Assembly (NCBI GenBank): GCA_937894795.1
Contig: CALCQV010000168.1
Location: forward strand, 1 to 33,982
Length of the DNA stretch: 33,982 nucleotides
Direction of reading: 5' to 3'
DNA from: an uncultured Bacteroidales bacterium
GTDB taxonomy: Bacteria > Bacteroidota > Bacteroidia > Bacteroidales > Lentimicrobiaceae
Part shown: positions 8,426 through 17,550 of the stretch, piece by piece
Layout of the letters: the number at the start of each line of letters is the position of its first letter
Position numbering within the stretch: position 1 is the stretch's first letter
The notes under the pieces: model-generated
Databases searched by the model: none
The model's input: the letters and a program-made list of their open reading frames with translations, nothing else
What the model was told of the DNA's origin: nothing
Position numbers and translations under genes: made by a program

Positions 8426-8598
8426 GAAATTTTAGCGAAATTAAATCTACAAAATAGCCCTGTTTCTCTAAAGTCATTAAATTTAACATGTTAAACCAAT
8501 CTTTAATTTTTGTTTGGTATACACTTTCACTTTTAGTATTGAATAAGTAAAGTGTCTTTCTGCAATAACTGAATATCTTAACTAAATAGTTATATACC

Positions 8599-9495
8599 AT
8601 GAGATCAAACCTGATAAATGACCCAAGAATTATAGCTGAACCGGGTAAGGAACATAAGGTTAAGGATTATGACCCCGACTATACGGCACGCCTGGGCAAT
8701 AAGGAACAAGGCAAAGAGCTTCTGGAAGATAATGTAAAGCAGCTTATTGAGATACAGGAGAAGCTGTATGGACATAACCGGCACTCCATTCTGTTGATTT
8801 TTCAGGCAATGGATGCAGCAGGTAAGGATGGTACAATAAAACACGTTATGTCAGGTTTGAATCCCCAGGGGTGTGAAGTATATAGTTTTAAAACCCCCTC
8901 AGCTGTTGAATTGGACCATGATTATATATGGCGAACCTACAAGTGCTTACCTGAAAGAGGTAGGTTCGGCATTTTTAATCGTTCGTATTACGAAGAGGTG
9001 CTTGTGGTTAAGGTTCACCCACAATTTCTGATGGCGCAGAATCTGCCGGGGGTTAATTCTGTTGATTCTATTGATGGTGATTTCTGGAAGAGACGTTATC
9101 GTCAAATAAATGATATGGAAAGACACCTGGTGGAAAATGGTGTTATCATACTCAAATTCTTCCTGAACGTTTCCAAAAAAGAGCAGAAGAAGCGATTCCT
9201 TGATCGAATTGAAGATCCAACAAAAAACTGGAAGTTCTCAAGTGGTGATGTAAAAGAGCGACAATACTGGGACGATTATATGAATGCATATAGCGATATG
9301 CTTTCAGAAACTTCAACCAAATTTGCACCATGGTTTGTTATCCCCGCTGACCATAAATGGTTTATGAGATATGCCGTAAGCAATATTATTATCAACAGGT
9401 TGAAAGAACTTGAAATTGACTTCCCAACCATGCCGGTTTCTGAAAAGGAGGAATTGGAGAAATCCAAACAGATGCTCCTGGATGAAATTGACTGA
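8599..9495 (+). CDS. ppk2: Polyphosphate kinase 2 (PPK2), class III-like
   Basis: The 298-aa single-domain protein is the usual length for one-domain PPK2 enzymes, which transfer phosphate between polyphosphate and nucleotides in the cytoplasm. The Walker A region QAMDAAGKDGT (69-79) and the lid/Walker B region FNRSYYEEVLVVKVHP (126-141) are intact, and a C-terminal HKWFMRYAVSNII segment is typical. The FNRSxYE(D/E)VLVV form, with Asn where class I enzymes have FDRSWYNR, is the pattern I associate with class III enzymes that phosphorylate both AMP and ADP. The family is certain; the class is from memory of motif patterns. The gene stands alone and converges on the beta-barrel gene 33 bases away. 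Confidence 0.93.
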   Translation: MRSNLINDPRIIAEPGKEHKVKDYDPDYTARLGNKEQGKELLEDNVKQLIEIQEKLYGHNRHSILLIFQAMDAAGKDGTIKHVMSGLNPQGCEVYSFKTPSAVELDHDYIWRTYKCLPERGRFGIFNRSYYEEVLVVKVHPQFLMAQNLPGVNSVDSIDGDFWKRRYRQINDMERHLVENGVIILKFFLNVSKKEQKKRFLDRIEDPTKNWKFSSGDVKERQYWDDYMNAYSDMLSETSTKFAPWFVIPADHKWFMRYAVSNIIINRLKELEIDFPTMPVSEKEELEKSKQMLLDEID

Positions 9496-9528
9496 TATTT
9501 ATCAGTCTGGCAACCTTTCCTTTTAATG

Positions 9529-11235
9529 TTAGAATGAGTAGGCAACACCTCCCATCAGATTGAATCTGTATGAGGAGTAATTGTTCCAGAGATAATAACG
9601 TGAATTGGTAAGATTGTTGAAGTTAATAAATGCTGAAAGCACTTTGGTATATCTATATTCCAGGCCAAGGCTGAGGTCGACAAACCCATCAATGGCTGAG
9701 GAGGTAAATCCCTTAGTGTCATTAAAGATCCGTGCATATTGCTTGCTGTGAGCTGCAACATTTGCTCTGAAAACTATTTTATTCTGTATCTGATACATTC
9801 CATCAACACCAATCTTTAGAACAGGAGTGTGGAAAGCATGATTCAAGGTGTCAAGACTCCATGACTGAATTTCAGTATATGCTTTAATATTTATCCTTTC
9901 TGCAGAATGATACTGGGCTTCCACTCGTCCTTTGATAACGTTACCATCATCATGAATGAGCGTGAACCGGTTGTAAGGAACATTTGTGTAATCATTTACA
10001 AAGAAGTAAGCGTTAGCTACAGAGCTTGAGCGCACAGTGGCGCTGAAATCGAAATATTCACCGGCCCGTGCACGGAGCCCGGCGTAAAAAGTAAACTTCT
10101 CCCTCATGTATTTAAGGGGGAGTGCCGATTGTAAGAAAGGATTAATTTCACTCAATTCATCAAATCCTTGTCGTTTTACATTCCCTGTAATACCGGCATG
10201 AACAATCAAAGCATCATCAATCAGCCTTAACTGTCCTTCAGCAAAAGGGAAAAGGTATGCTTTTGAGACTGTGTCAATTTTAAAGTTAAGATTTATCCCT
10301 GCTTTGATGGTATATTCATTGAAACTGGTGCTGATGAATGGCTTTAATGTTACAAGTGTGTTATTCTGCTTGATCAGACTGTCCTTATAGGCAACATAGC
10401 TTATATCAGCAGTCATTCCTAATTGCTGGTAATCAGTAAAATCCAACAGTTCAAATTGCTTATCGGCACCGGCATTCACCTCAAAGGCGGTTTCACGGGT
10501 TTCAAACAAATCGCTGATATTCTTTATTTTGAGATTGCCTAAATGATTCAACTTGTCGGTTTCCTTATAATTTGATTTGAAACCAACACTGCCATTTATT
10601 CTGGCAAATCTTTGTTTAAGGTCATCATCATTGTAAGAATAGGCTAATGGAAGTGATGATTCATTAAATTCCTCTTTAAGGAAACCATAATGATGCACTA
10701 CATTGCGTCGAAATCCCAGGTTAGCGGAAATTGTATGATTATCAAGGAATTTTTGTCCGTACAAGTCAATTTGATTATGGCTGTTGCTTGAAATGGGGTG
10801 GTTCTCAATTTCACCTGATGAAGAAATATGCTTGATGTGAATGCCCAGTGAATGTGTTTCTGATCTCAATGAGCTGGCATAAAGATCGATAAACGGAGTA
10901 GTATAAGTGCCCAGTCCCGCCCTTACATAATTACGGTATAATTTCTTCAATGGCTCACTTACTAACCTTACTGCAGCTATACTTTCAGGCTTCAATGATA
11001 CCATCATCTGAGCAGGCTCATTATCGTAAGTCATTGCCGGAAGCCTGACTTCTGTTTCATTTTCAGGTGGTTCAATATTTATCTTATCTGAATCAGGAAT
11101 GCTAGGTTCATAAGCAGCTGTTACTGTGACTTCTTCATTTATTGTCTGAGCCATAAGTTTGGCTGAATTGCCTGTTGATAACAAGTATGCAATTGCTATT
11201 ATGCTTGTGGCTATATATCTGAATCTTGTGCTCAT
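9529..11235 (-). CDS. Plug-less beta-barrel outer-membrane protein (TonB-receptor-like barrel)
   Basis: The 568-aa protein has a signal peptide ending near KLMAQ. A short mature N-terminus (INEEVTVTAAYEP) resembles the start of a TonB-dependent receptor, but no plug domain follows. After a proline- and acid-rich linker (about 45-70), the chain goes straight into amphipathic strands with aromatic girdles and ends in an aromatic C-terminal strand (LMGGVAYSF), as expected for Bam-inserted barrels. Similar proteins are often annotated as TonB-dependent receptors in Bacteroidota. The start lies 13 bases after the stop of the large TPR gene, so the two are cotranscribed and probably work together in the envelope. 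Transported substrate or function is unknown. Confidence 0.7.
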   Translation of the reverse strand: MSTRFRYIATSIIAIAYLLSTGNSAKLMAQTINEEVTVTAAYEPSIPDSDKINIEPPENETEVRLPAMTYDNEPAQMMVSLKPESIAAVRLVSEPLKKLYRNYVRAGLGTYTTPFIDLYASSLRSETHSLGIHIKHISSSGEIENHPISSNSHNQIDLYGQKFLDNHTISANLGFRRNVVHHYGFLKEEFNESSLPLAYSYNDDDLKQRFARINGSVGFKSNYKETDKLNHLGNLKIKNISDLFETRETAFEVNAGADKQFELLDFTDYQQLGMTADISYVAYKDSLIKQNNTLVTLKPFISTSFNEYTIKAGINLNFKIDTVSKAYLFPFAEGQLRLIDDALIVHAGITGNVKRQGFDELSEINPFLQSALPLKYMREKFTFYAGLRARAGEYFDFSATVRSSSVANAYFFVNDYTNVPYNRFTLIHDDGNVIKGRVEAQYHSAERINIKAYTEIQSWSLDTLNHAFHTPVLKIGVDGMYQIQNKIVFRANVAAHSKQYARIFNDTKGFTSSAIDGFVDLSLGLEYRYTKVLSAFINFNNLTNSRYYLWNNYSSYRFNLMGGVAYSF

Positions 11236-11248
11236 CTTGTTATGGGTC

Positions 11249-14200
11249 TTATTTTATTTGAATGCTTTCTTCTGCTTCAGTGTCAATGACTTTAGGGCTA
11301 GTTGACTTTTCAGTTTTTTCAAGCGCTGCTAACTTATCCATCGCCACTTTCTTCAAATCATCGCCTTCATAGTTATCTATGATACTCTGAAGTGTCTGTT
11401 TTGCCTGGAAAACGTTATCCTGGATCACGTATATATCTGATAGCAGAATAAATCCTTTGGCAAGCCAGAATTTAAAGGCTGGATAATCTGATGAAAGCTT
11501 GAATACATTATTCTCAGCTGTAGTATAATCCTTCATCTCGAAAGCCATTTCAGATAATGAATAGAGGGCTTCTGCTCCATGAATTCCCTGCGACAGTTTT
11601 ATGGTTTCATTGAATGAACTTCTGGCAAGTTCTGACCTCTTTAATATATTAGCCGACCTTCCAATCAATAAATTTGCTTCAGCAGCTATCAATGTTGGAG
11701 TTTGATCCATTTCTATAACACGCTGGGCATACATTATTGTCTGAGCGTAATTGCCTACTTCGTAGTGACATCTCATCTGACCGATAAGTGCTTCAGCAAG
11801 GTTATTCTTCTTTTCGGCATTTTCTTCGAGTTTTTGATACATTGTCAATGCTTTGGCATAATCCTCCATTTTGTAAAGGATGCCCGATGCATAGAGGGCT
11901 GCGTTTTCAGTGAAGTTATTACGCGGACGTGATATAATCTCCTGATAGCTGGTGAGTGCATCGTTATACTGACCGGCCCGACTTTCACAATCGGCCTTGT
12001 TATAATGGGCATTCAGTGAAAATCCACCTTCAGGGAACTTCTGCAGATATGATTTAAAACCCGGGAGCGCTTTTTCACAATCCCCGCTCATGTATTTGTT
12101 TTCCGCTGCAACATACAACAATGAATCCTGCTCTGAACGGCTTACATTGGCAAAAGGAATATCCTCAGCATAATCAACATATTTATCCACTTCGTTCATG
12201 TCAACGTAAATGTTCCTGATAACCGCCAGGGCCTCACGTGCTGTTGGCGTTGAAGGATAGTCGGCTACAACTTTTTTAAGTGTCTCAAGTGCCTGTTGGT
12301 CACGGTTTGTATTATAATAGATCAACCCGGTATTGAGCAGTGCATCTTTGACTAAACTGCTTCTGGGATAGTCCATAATAACTTTCTGGAAAGCAGACAA
12401 TGCTTCACTGTTCTTTTTCATTGCCAGATAGGTCTGTCCCATTTCAAAGCGGGCATCATCAGCATATGGTGATTTTGGGTAATCAGTCAACAGCTTTTGC
12501 AATGAATTGATCTTTTGATTATTATCACCAGAAACCCCTGCTGATATGGATCTATGATACAAGGCATAGTCGGCATCGGAGGCATTTGAGTTACCTACCT
12601 GATCATAAAGTGACGATGCTTCTTTATACTGCTTCAACATTAAATGACAATCGGCCATTCTCAATTTCGCATCATTTAATAAGCGCTGATCTTTTGGACG
12701 GCTATCAATGAATGTGCTGAATGCGTTTTTAGACTGAGCATAGTCCTTTAGCTTGAGGTATGAATACCCTAGATTATAATAAGCAGCATTGTATGAAGGA
12801 TGACCTTTAGCTGTATTGAGAAAATCACGGAAATAGTTACGGGCAACATCATATTGCCCCAGTCTGTAATATGATTCACCCTGCCACAGCAGTGATCCTT
12901 CGGTAATTTTTGAATCAATCTGATGCGCCAGTGATTTCTTAAAAAGCCCGATAGCGTCAAAATATTTCTGATTATTGAATAACTCTATCCCCCTATAATA
13001 AGTTATTTTCTGATAGATTGAATTTTGCAGGTCATTGCGACTTTTAATCTGTTCCAGGTTAGTGAGTGCCTCATCATAATTACGTGTAACAAGGTATAGA
13101 TTTGCGAGGTAGGTGTAAGCTTCATCCCTGCGCTTTGATGTAGGATATTCCTTGAGATACTCTTGAAGAGCAAGGATTGCCTCATTATATGGATTATGTG
13201 AAAGTTCAACTGATAATTTGGCATAATTGAATAATGCATCTTCTGCTAATGATGATCTGACAGGAATTTTCCATGCAGAACTGAATGCATTTGAAGCAAA
13301 TTTCTTCTGATCAGTTTTCAGGTAGCTGTCGCCCATGTGGTACCATGCATTTTGAGCAAGGCTGTCATTACCGGTAGTTACATACTGGAATTCAGGTATT
13401 GATTTGGAATATTCACGTTCATTATAATAAGCAAAGCCAAGCATGTAATGATCTTCGCGAGTCATTTTGCTCCTGTTCAGTGAGCTGTATTCTTCCATCA
13501 ATCGGGCTGCCTCTTTATAGTTTCCCTTACGGTACTGAGCATCGGCAACGAGTCTGAGCATTTCATTGGTACGTTTATTTCTGGCACCTTCAAGATATGG
13601 TTCCGCAATGGCAAGCATCTCTTCATAGCGCCCTTGTACATAATATATCTGGATGATATAGTAGGGTACTACCGACTTAAAGGTTTCATCATTTCTAAGT
13701 TTTTCAAAATCGCGCAAAGCAGTTTCATAATTACCGCTTGCATACATAATATGCGCATAGTAGTAATTTGCAGGGCCGGTATATTTAGTTTGCCTGTCCT
13801 TTATTTGAGAAAAGGCATTTGCAGCCTTGTCCATATCTCCACTTTTAAATAAGGTGTATCCCCGTTTAAAAGTGAATTCCGCTCTCTCCTCCTGGTTCAT
13901 ATCACCGGTAGAGACATTGTTGTAAGCTTCAAGGGCGCTGCGGTAGTTGCTGTTCCTGAAATAGAGATGGCCTAATTGTAACCAAACCCTGTTGGTACGG
14001 GTACTTTGCGGATGTTTCCTGAGGTACTCCTCAAGCATATATGCTGCATCACCATGTTTTAACTCAGCTGCCGAGGATGAAACGTAGAAATCCTTTTCCG
14101 CATCATATTCCTGTAATAGATCATTCGCATCTATCAATTTTGAATAGATGTTACGTGCCGGTCCATAATGATCCTTTATAAAGAGATCATGTGCTGAATT

Positions 14201-14296
14201 GATCGGGTTATCCTGATTATAAGTTTGTTGGGCTGACAGACCTGACCACAGTGTAGCTGGCAGTACAATAATTAGTATACTGATTATTTTTTTCAT
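11249..14296 (-). CDS. Large periplasmic tetratricopeptide-repeat protein
   Basis: The 1015-aa protein begins with a signal peptide (MKKIISILII to GLSAQ). The rest is almost entirely TPR/Sel1-like helical hairpins with repeated YxxGxxYxxxGxYxxA and A..F..hhxxYPxS signatures, for example near AYNNVSTGDM, AISLIYYNTNRDQQALETL and the YPSTPTAREAL turns. Runs of YPxS(P/S)xxxDA are typical of outer-membrane-associated TPRs such as YbgF/BamD-like repeats. It lacks a lipobox and membrane anchor, so it should be periplasmic. It is the first gene of a pair with the beta-barrel protein; a scaffold or chaperone role for that barrel is inference. Several hundred residues of repeats could bind glycan or protein partners. 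Confidence 0.85.
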   Translation of the reverse strand: MKKIISILIIVLPATLWSGLSAQQTYNQDNPINSAHDLFIKDHYGPARNIYSKLIDANDLLQEYDAEKDFYVSSSAAELKHGDAAYMLEEYLRKHPQSTRTNRVWLQLGHLYFRNSNYRSALEAYNNVSTGDMNQEERAEFTFKRGYTLFKSGDMDKAANAFSQIKDRQTKYTGPANYYYAHIMYASGNYETALRDFEKLRNDETFKSVVPYYIIQIYYVQGRYEEMLAIAEPYLEGARNKRTNEMLRLVADAQYRKGNYKEAARLMEEYSSLNRSKMTREDHYMLGFAYYNEREYSKSIPEFQYVTTGNDSLAQNAWYHMGDSYLKTDQKKFASNAFSSAWKIPVRSSLAEDALFNYAKLSVELSHNPYNEAILALQEYLKEYPTSKRRDEAYTYLANLYLVTRNYDEALTNLEQIKSRNDLQNSIYQKITYYRGIELFNNQKYFDAIGLFKKSLAHQIDSKITEGSLLWQGESYYRLGQYDVARNYFRDFLNTAKGHPSYNAAYYNLGYSYLKLKDYAQSKNAFSTFIDSRPKDQRLLNDAKLRMADCHLMLKQYKEASSLYDQVGNSNASDADYALYHRSISAGVSGDNNQKINSLQKLLTDYPKSPYADDARFEMGQTYLAMKKNSEALSAFQKVIMDYPRSSLVKDALLNTGLIYYNTNRDQQALETLKKVVADYPSTPTAREALAVIRNIYVDMNEVDKYVDYAEDIPFANVSRSEQDSLLYVAAENKYMSGDCEKALPGFKSYLQKFPEGGFSLNAHYNKADCESRAGQYNDALTSYQEIISRPRNNFTENAALYASGILYKMEDYAKALTMYQKLEENAEKKNNLAEALIGQMRCHYEVGNYAQTIMYAQRVIEMDQTPTLIAAEANLLIGRSANILKRSELARSSFNETIKLSQGIHGAEALYSLSEMAFEMKDYTTAENNVFKLSSDYPAFKFWLAKGFILLSDIYVIQDNVFQAKQTLQSIIDNYEGDDLKKVAMDKLAALEKTEKSTSPKVIDTEAEESIQIK

Positions 14297-14487
14297 GCAT
14301 GGTTTGTTTTACCGGTAGCTAAAATAAGTCCTTATGACTTATCTTGAACCATAGAAAGGTATAAATTATCAACAGTGGAATATTTAAAATCCTCTGCTTA
14401 GTAACGAAAGTAGTGAAAGTATAGTATATGCTTATATTGCACAATCAGTAATTTGTGCTGTTAGGCATAATGAAGTTTGACTCCCGA

Positions 14488-15402
14488 TTATAGACGTGAA
14501 AACTTGATTGTCTGGCTTTTGTTTCCTGGCATGAGAACCCTTGCTAGATATATGCCTTTGGGAAGATTGGATATATTTATCAAAGTGGTATTGCTGCCTG
14601 TCCCTTCCACTGACTGAAGAATATGGCCGTTAATTGAGAATATTTCTATTTTCACTGGGATAGCATTACCGCTGAAAACTACCAATGAGTTGCCGTCATT
14701 GGATTCTGATAAATAGACATCTTTTCTGTAGCCAATTTCATGTACAGCCACCTGACTGTACTCCAGCCATAAGCTATCCACCCATAAAGCGCTGCCACCC
14801 ACGGGAGCACCAAAGAGAATGTTGGAAGAGACGAACATAATATTCATTGAGTCAGGTGTAGTCCATGTAACATATTCAATGGGAATGCTAAACTCTTGCC
14901 AGGAGGTAATCACATCGCCGAATGATTTATAGGCATAGGCTATGGTATCACGTGAAGTTCCATTCCATTTGGTAAGGCCAATTCCCATGATACATGAATC
15001 GCCGTTCACAGGTTGATATTTATAATTTCCTTTGAGATACTTGGGCTGGCCGGTAACAGGAACACCACCCTCTACGGTGCCGGTAGCATTTGTAATATCT
15101 ATTATTACATCTCCAAGGGTTAATATTCCCGGCATTGTTATGGGGCCGATTATGAATATATTTTGGGTAACCGACTGAACCTTCGCACTTGCAGTACCAC
15201 TGTATGGTGAATTCATATCCTTGGTAACACAAACAAAATCAGTGCCTAATATATTCTCATTGGAGGTGTCCCAATATGTTGGTGCACCTGCAGTCCAACT
15301 TTCAAAATCGGCATTGGGAATTTGATTCTGAGCGAGCATACTATTGGCGGTTGATAACAGAATCAGGGATATTATTATAATGCAGTGTGTAATTTTCCTC
15401 AT
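14488..15402 (-). CDS. Secreted PCMD-like beta-sandwich protein with T9SS sorting domain
   Basis: The 304-aa protein has a signal peptide (to SMLAQ). Directly after it comes IPNADFESW and a WDTSN segment, the start typical of the putative carbohydrate-metabolism domain (PCMD, galactose-binding-like fold), covering about residues 28-215 and ending in a WVDSLWLEY strand. Residues about 222-304 (KDVYLSES, then VKIEIFSINGHILQSV and NLPKGIYLARVLMPG) form a T9SS type A sorting domain. The protein is therefore exported to the cell surface or released and probably binds carbohydrate; no catalytic residues can be named. A TAACTTTG promoter box 25 bases upstream suggests it is transcribed alone. Confidence 0.8.
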   Translation of the reverse strand: MRKITHCIIIISLILLSTANSMLAQNQIPNADFESWTAGAPTYWDTSNENILGTDFVCVTKDMNSPYSGTASAKVQSVTQNIFIIGPITMPGILTLGDVIIDITNATGTVEGGVPVTGQPKYLKGNYKYQPVNGDSCIMGIGLTKWNGTSRDTIAYAYKSFGDVITSWQEFSIPIEYVTWTTPDSMNIMFVSSNILFGAPVGGSALWVDSLWLEYSQVAVHEIGYRKDVYLSESNDGNSLVVFSGNAIPVKIEIFSINGHILQSVEGTGSNTTLINISNLPKGIYLARVLMPGNKSQTIKFSRL

Positions 15403-15427
15403 GTGTCAGGTTTTTACAATGAAATAA

Positions 15428-15435
15428 CAAAGTTA
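15428..15435 (-). promoter_or_regulatory. Probable promoter -7 box of the PCMD-like gene
   Basis: TAACTTTG read leftward fits TAnnTTTG and lies 25 bases before the ATG at 15402. The best upstream partner is TTTC with only a 16-base spacer, so the -33 element is weak. Confidence 0.45.
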
Positions 15436-15490
15436 GTGATCGATAGAATATGAAACTATAGCAGAAACCATTCAAAATGCATTTTGTTGA

Positions 15491-15532
15491 CAAAAAGAGC
15501 GCAGAACCGGTTTTTATGCCTGTCATGCGCTC
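15491..15532 (-). terminator. rnpB terminator
   Basis: Read leftward, GAGCGCA (15526-15532) pairs with TGCGCTC (15497-15503) across a 22-base loop and is followed by TTTTTG. It lies about 35 bases after the predicted 3' end of the RNase P RNA, and a shorter hairpin, AACGGTACCGTT then TTT (15557-15570 region), lies between. Confidence 0.65.
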
Positions 15533-15565
15533 CTTGCTTGTAAAAACATATTGAAAAACGGTACC

Positions 15566-15958
15566 GTTCAATGCTGTAAGCGGGGTTCTGTTCCTGACAA
15601 TGAAGTCAGGTTTCTGTCATTTATCTAGTTCCGGAGTTGCCTCCGGAATCGAACGACCTACCCCCCTGAATGGAGCGGGCAACTCCTGATCTCCCGTAAG
15701 AGAGAGCGTCAGGTATATTTGGTCTTTCAATCCATAAGGTTTACCCGCGCAATCTGTCGCCAGACTGCACTGTAGGCTCTTACCCTACATTTTCACCCTT
15801 ACCCTTGCAAGGAGCGAGTCCTCACAATAGCGGTTATTTTCTGTGGCACTTGCTGTATTCACCGGTTGTGAATCCTTCCCGTTAGGAAGTATGGCGCCCT
15901 TTATTGCCCCGACTTTCCTCTTGAAGTGTTTAAACTCCAAGCGACAGAACACATTGAT
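15566..15958 (-). ncRNA. rnpB: RNase P RNA (bacterial type A)
   Basis: The catalytic RNA of RNase P, which matures tRNA 5' ends. Read leftward it shows the core GAGGAAAGTCGGGGC (15906-15920), the central GGTAAGGGTGAAAATGTAGGGTAAGAG-like region (15775-15808) and the 3' core AACAGAACCCCGCTTAC (15577-15593). Ends are set by a P1 pairing of TCAATG (15952-15957) with CATTGA (15568-15573). P4 pairs AAGTCGGGG with CCCCGCTT around the bulged U; one pair is swapped relative to E. coli but complementarity is kept. A promoter box at 15988-15995 and a terminator at 15491-15532 bracket the gene. Exact ends are approximate to about ten bases. Confidence 0.95.
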
Positions 15959-15987
15959 TTTCCGTTTTTCAACATTATTAATCTATG

Positions 15988-15995
15988 CAAAGGTA
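15988..15995 (-). promoter_or_regulatory. rnpB promoter -7 box
   Basis: TACCTTTG read leftward is a full match to TAnnTTTG. A transcription start about seven bases downstream would put the RNA 5' end some 25 bases before P1. I do not see a clear TTTG -33 element. Confidence 0.55.
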
Positions 15996-16070
15996 CTGCA
16001 AAATCCATACCATTGCCTTCATTAGTAATGATTTGTCTTAATATTGATGGAATGAACTATCTGAAGCAGA

Positions 16071-17189
16071 TCAAGCCCTGTTATCATTATGAATCACAAT
16101 TTCAATTGCCCCATTGCCGTATCGGGCAAATGAAGCTTTTCGTAATTCAAGGTTTTCATAATCTTTCAGTTGATTGATTATAGCAGACTTCAATACACCA
16201 TTACCTATGCCGTGAATGAAAGTCACACGTTTATAGTTAAAGGTTATTGCACTTTCCAGCATTCTGGAAAAATAGTCAATCTGGTAAAGTAGGATCTCAT
16301 CCAGCGGCATAGTGGTATAATCGGTACGCAGGGCAGAAATATGCAGATCAACTTCAGCTTCACGAGGTCCTGTTCTATGCTTGTCAATCAAGGCTGTGGG
16401 AGTGATTGCATCAATCTTTTGCCTGACTGCCGGGTCAATGTCCAATTTGCTTTGAACACCTCCGTGAATTATCCTTTGGGAGACTATATCACCTATATGC
16501 AAAATAATTGCTTTTGAGTCAGTGAGTTTGAATTCCTGATACGCGGTCTCTTTGAAAAACCGGGATGCCTTCACTTTAAAATGTGCATGAAGTGGCTGGT
16601 ATAGATCCTGCATTTCATGGCTATGGAATATTACCTGCACAATACCATTGGTCCAGGCTTCAAGATCCTCACGTGTTATGGTCTCAATGTGTATTTTTGA
16701 ATAGGGTGGAATCACATCATAACTTACACCTGCAAATGTGGTTTTGTCCTCCTCCAGCATAAATGAAAAGATGGAATCAAAGGCTGTATTATTCACAAGA
16801 ATAATATCAATATTCCCTGTAATGAGCCATTTCTGATCATGAGGTTCCCAAATAAGATAGATTCCTTCAGCTAAACCTGCACCTGACTGACGATAGATGG
16901 CAGAGACCAGATCACCTATGCTTTCGTCGTATGTCGTTTTTTCTTTTTCTGTTTCTATTCTCTTAGCTGTTTCGGGCTCCGGTATCTTTACACTAACATT
17001 GGCGGGCCGATCAAAAAATCTGTCAGCCGCCCCATTTGGCTCTATTTTTATCAGATCATTGACTAATACCGGGACTTCAAATCCTTCCTCTATGGCAACC
17101 TTTACCATTGACGTGCTTATTAGACCTGTAATTATTCCGCCACCTTTTTCATTCAAGAATCTTACCTTGTCACCAACCTTTAATTCCAT
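16071..17189 (-). CDS. DUF2027 and Smr domain protein
   Basis: The 372-aa cytoplasmic protein has an N-terminal SH3-like part (MELKVGDKVRFLNEKGGGII, then VKVAIEEGFEVPV), a central DUF2027 beta domain (about 100-240), and a C-terminal Smr domain. The Smr domain shows EVDLHI near residue 287 and FIHGIGNGVLKSAI near 337. In MutS2 and related proteins the DLH and HGxGxG motifs form a nuclease or RNA-binding site, and both are intact here. Fusions of this kind are widespread in Bacteroidota and usually annotated as DUF2027 proteins of unknown role; nucleic-acid binding is inferred from Smr. A TATTTTTG promoter box lies 36 bases upstream. rnpB follows 113 bases downstream on the same strand from its own promoter. 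Confidence 0.88.
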   Translation of the reverse strand: MELKVGDKVRFLNEKGGGIITGLISTSMVKVAIEEGFEVPVLVNDLIKIEPNGAADRFFDRPANVSVKIPEPETAKRIETEKEKTTYDESIGDLVSAIYRQSGAGLAEGIYLIWEPHDQKWLITGNIDIILVNNTAFDSIFSFMLEEDKTTFAGVSYDVIPPYSKIHIETITREDLEAWTNGIVQVIFHSHEMQDLYQPLHAHFKVKASRFFKETAYQEFKLTDSKAIILHIGDIVSQRIIHGGVQSKLDIDPAVRQKIDAITPTALIDKHRTGPREAEVDLHISALRTDYTTMPLDEILLYQIDYFSRMLESAITFNYKRVTFIHGIGNGVLKSAIINQLKDYENLELRKASFARYGNGAIEIVIHNDNRA

Positions 17190-17225
17190 TTAGTATATCT
17201 GGTATTTGTTAATTTTTTTCGAGTG

Positions 17226-17233
17226 CAAAAATA
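17226..17233 (-). promoter_or_regulatory. Probable promoter -7 box of the DUF2027-Smr gene
   Basis: TATTTTTG read leftward fits TAnnTTTG and lies 36 bases before the ATG at 17189. No clear -33 element is visible. Apart from this box, the stretch 17190-17550 holds nothing else I can support. Confidence 0.5.
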
Positions 17234-17550
17234 CATCAATTAATGGTTGTAATTATTTTGAAGGTAAAATACCAGCCATTGCCATTGCATTCATCATCAA
17301 TATGTTTCAAAACATCAGAAATTGTGTGTTTTACTTGTGTGGTTGGAATGCAAGTGTCGTTTTTAATACTTTCACTTGCCTCCATGGTTGCCTTACCCAA
17401 AAGTAGTGGCAGATCATTAAAACGTAACATTAATTGGAGTAATTTAGCATGTACTATAACGGTTCAAACCATTATTGGTTTAATCATTGTATTCAATGTT
17501 TCAACAATCCATTAATAGTATTGGAATCAGGAGTTAATAGTTTTTTCGAG

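Noticed and set aside
9529..11235. Standard TonB-dependent receptor call
   Set aside because: No plug domain is visible after the signal peptide, so I describe it only as a receptor-like barrel.
15341..15571. 76-aa leftward ORF across the end of rnpB
   Set aside because: It overlaps the rnpB terminator and 3' end and the start of the PCMD-like gene; it is an accidental frame.
15843..16177. Rightward ORFs of 60 and 83 aa across rnpB
   Set aside because: They lie within the RNase P RNA and the Smr gene on the opposite strand and have no coding character.
17236..17430. 64-aa leftward ORF between the DUF2027-Smr and cytochrome peroxidase genes
   Set aside because: No homology I recognise, no promoter box of its own, and its end runs into the DUF2027-Smr promoter at 17226-17233; it is most likely spurious, though a short remnant is possible.
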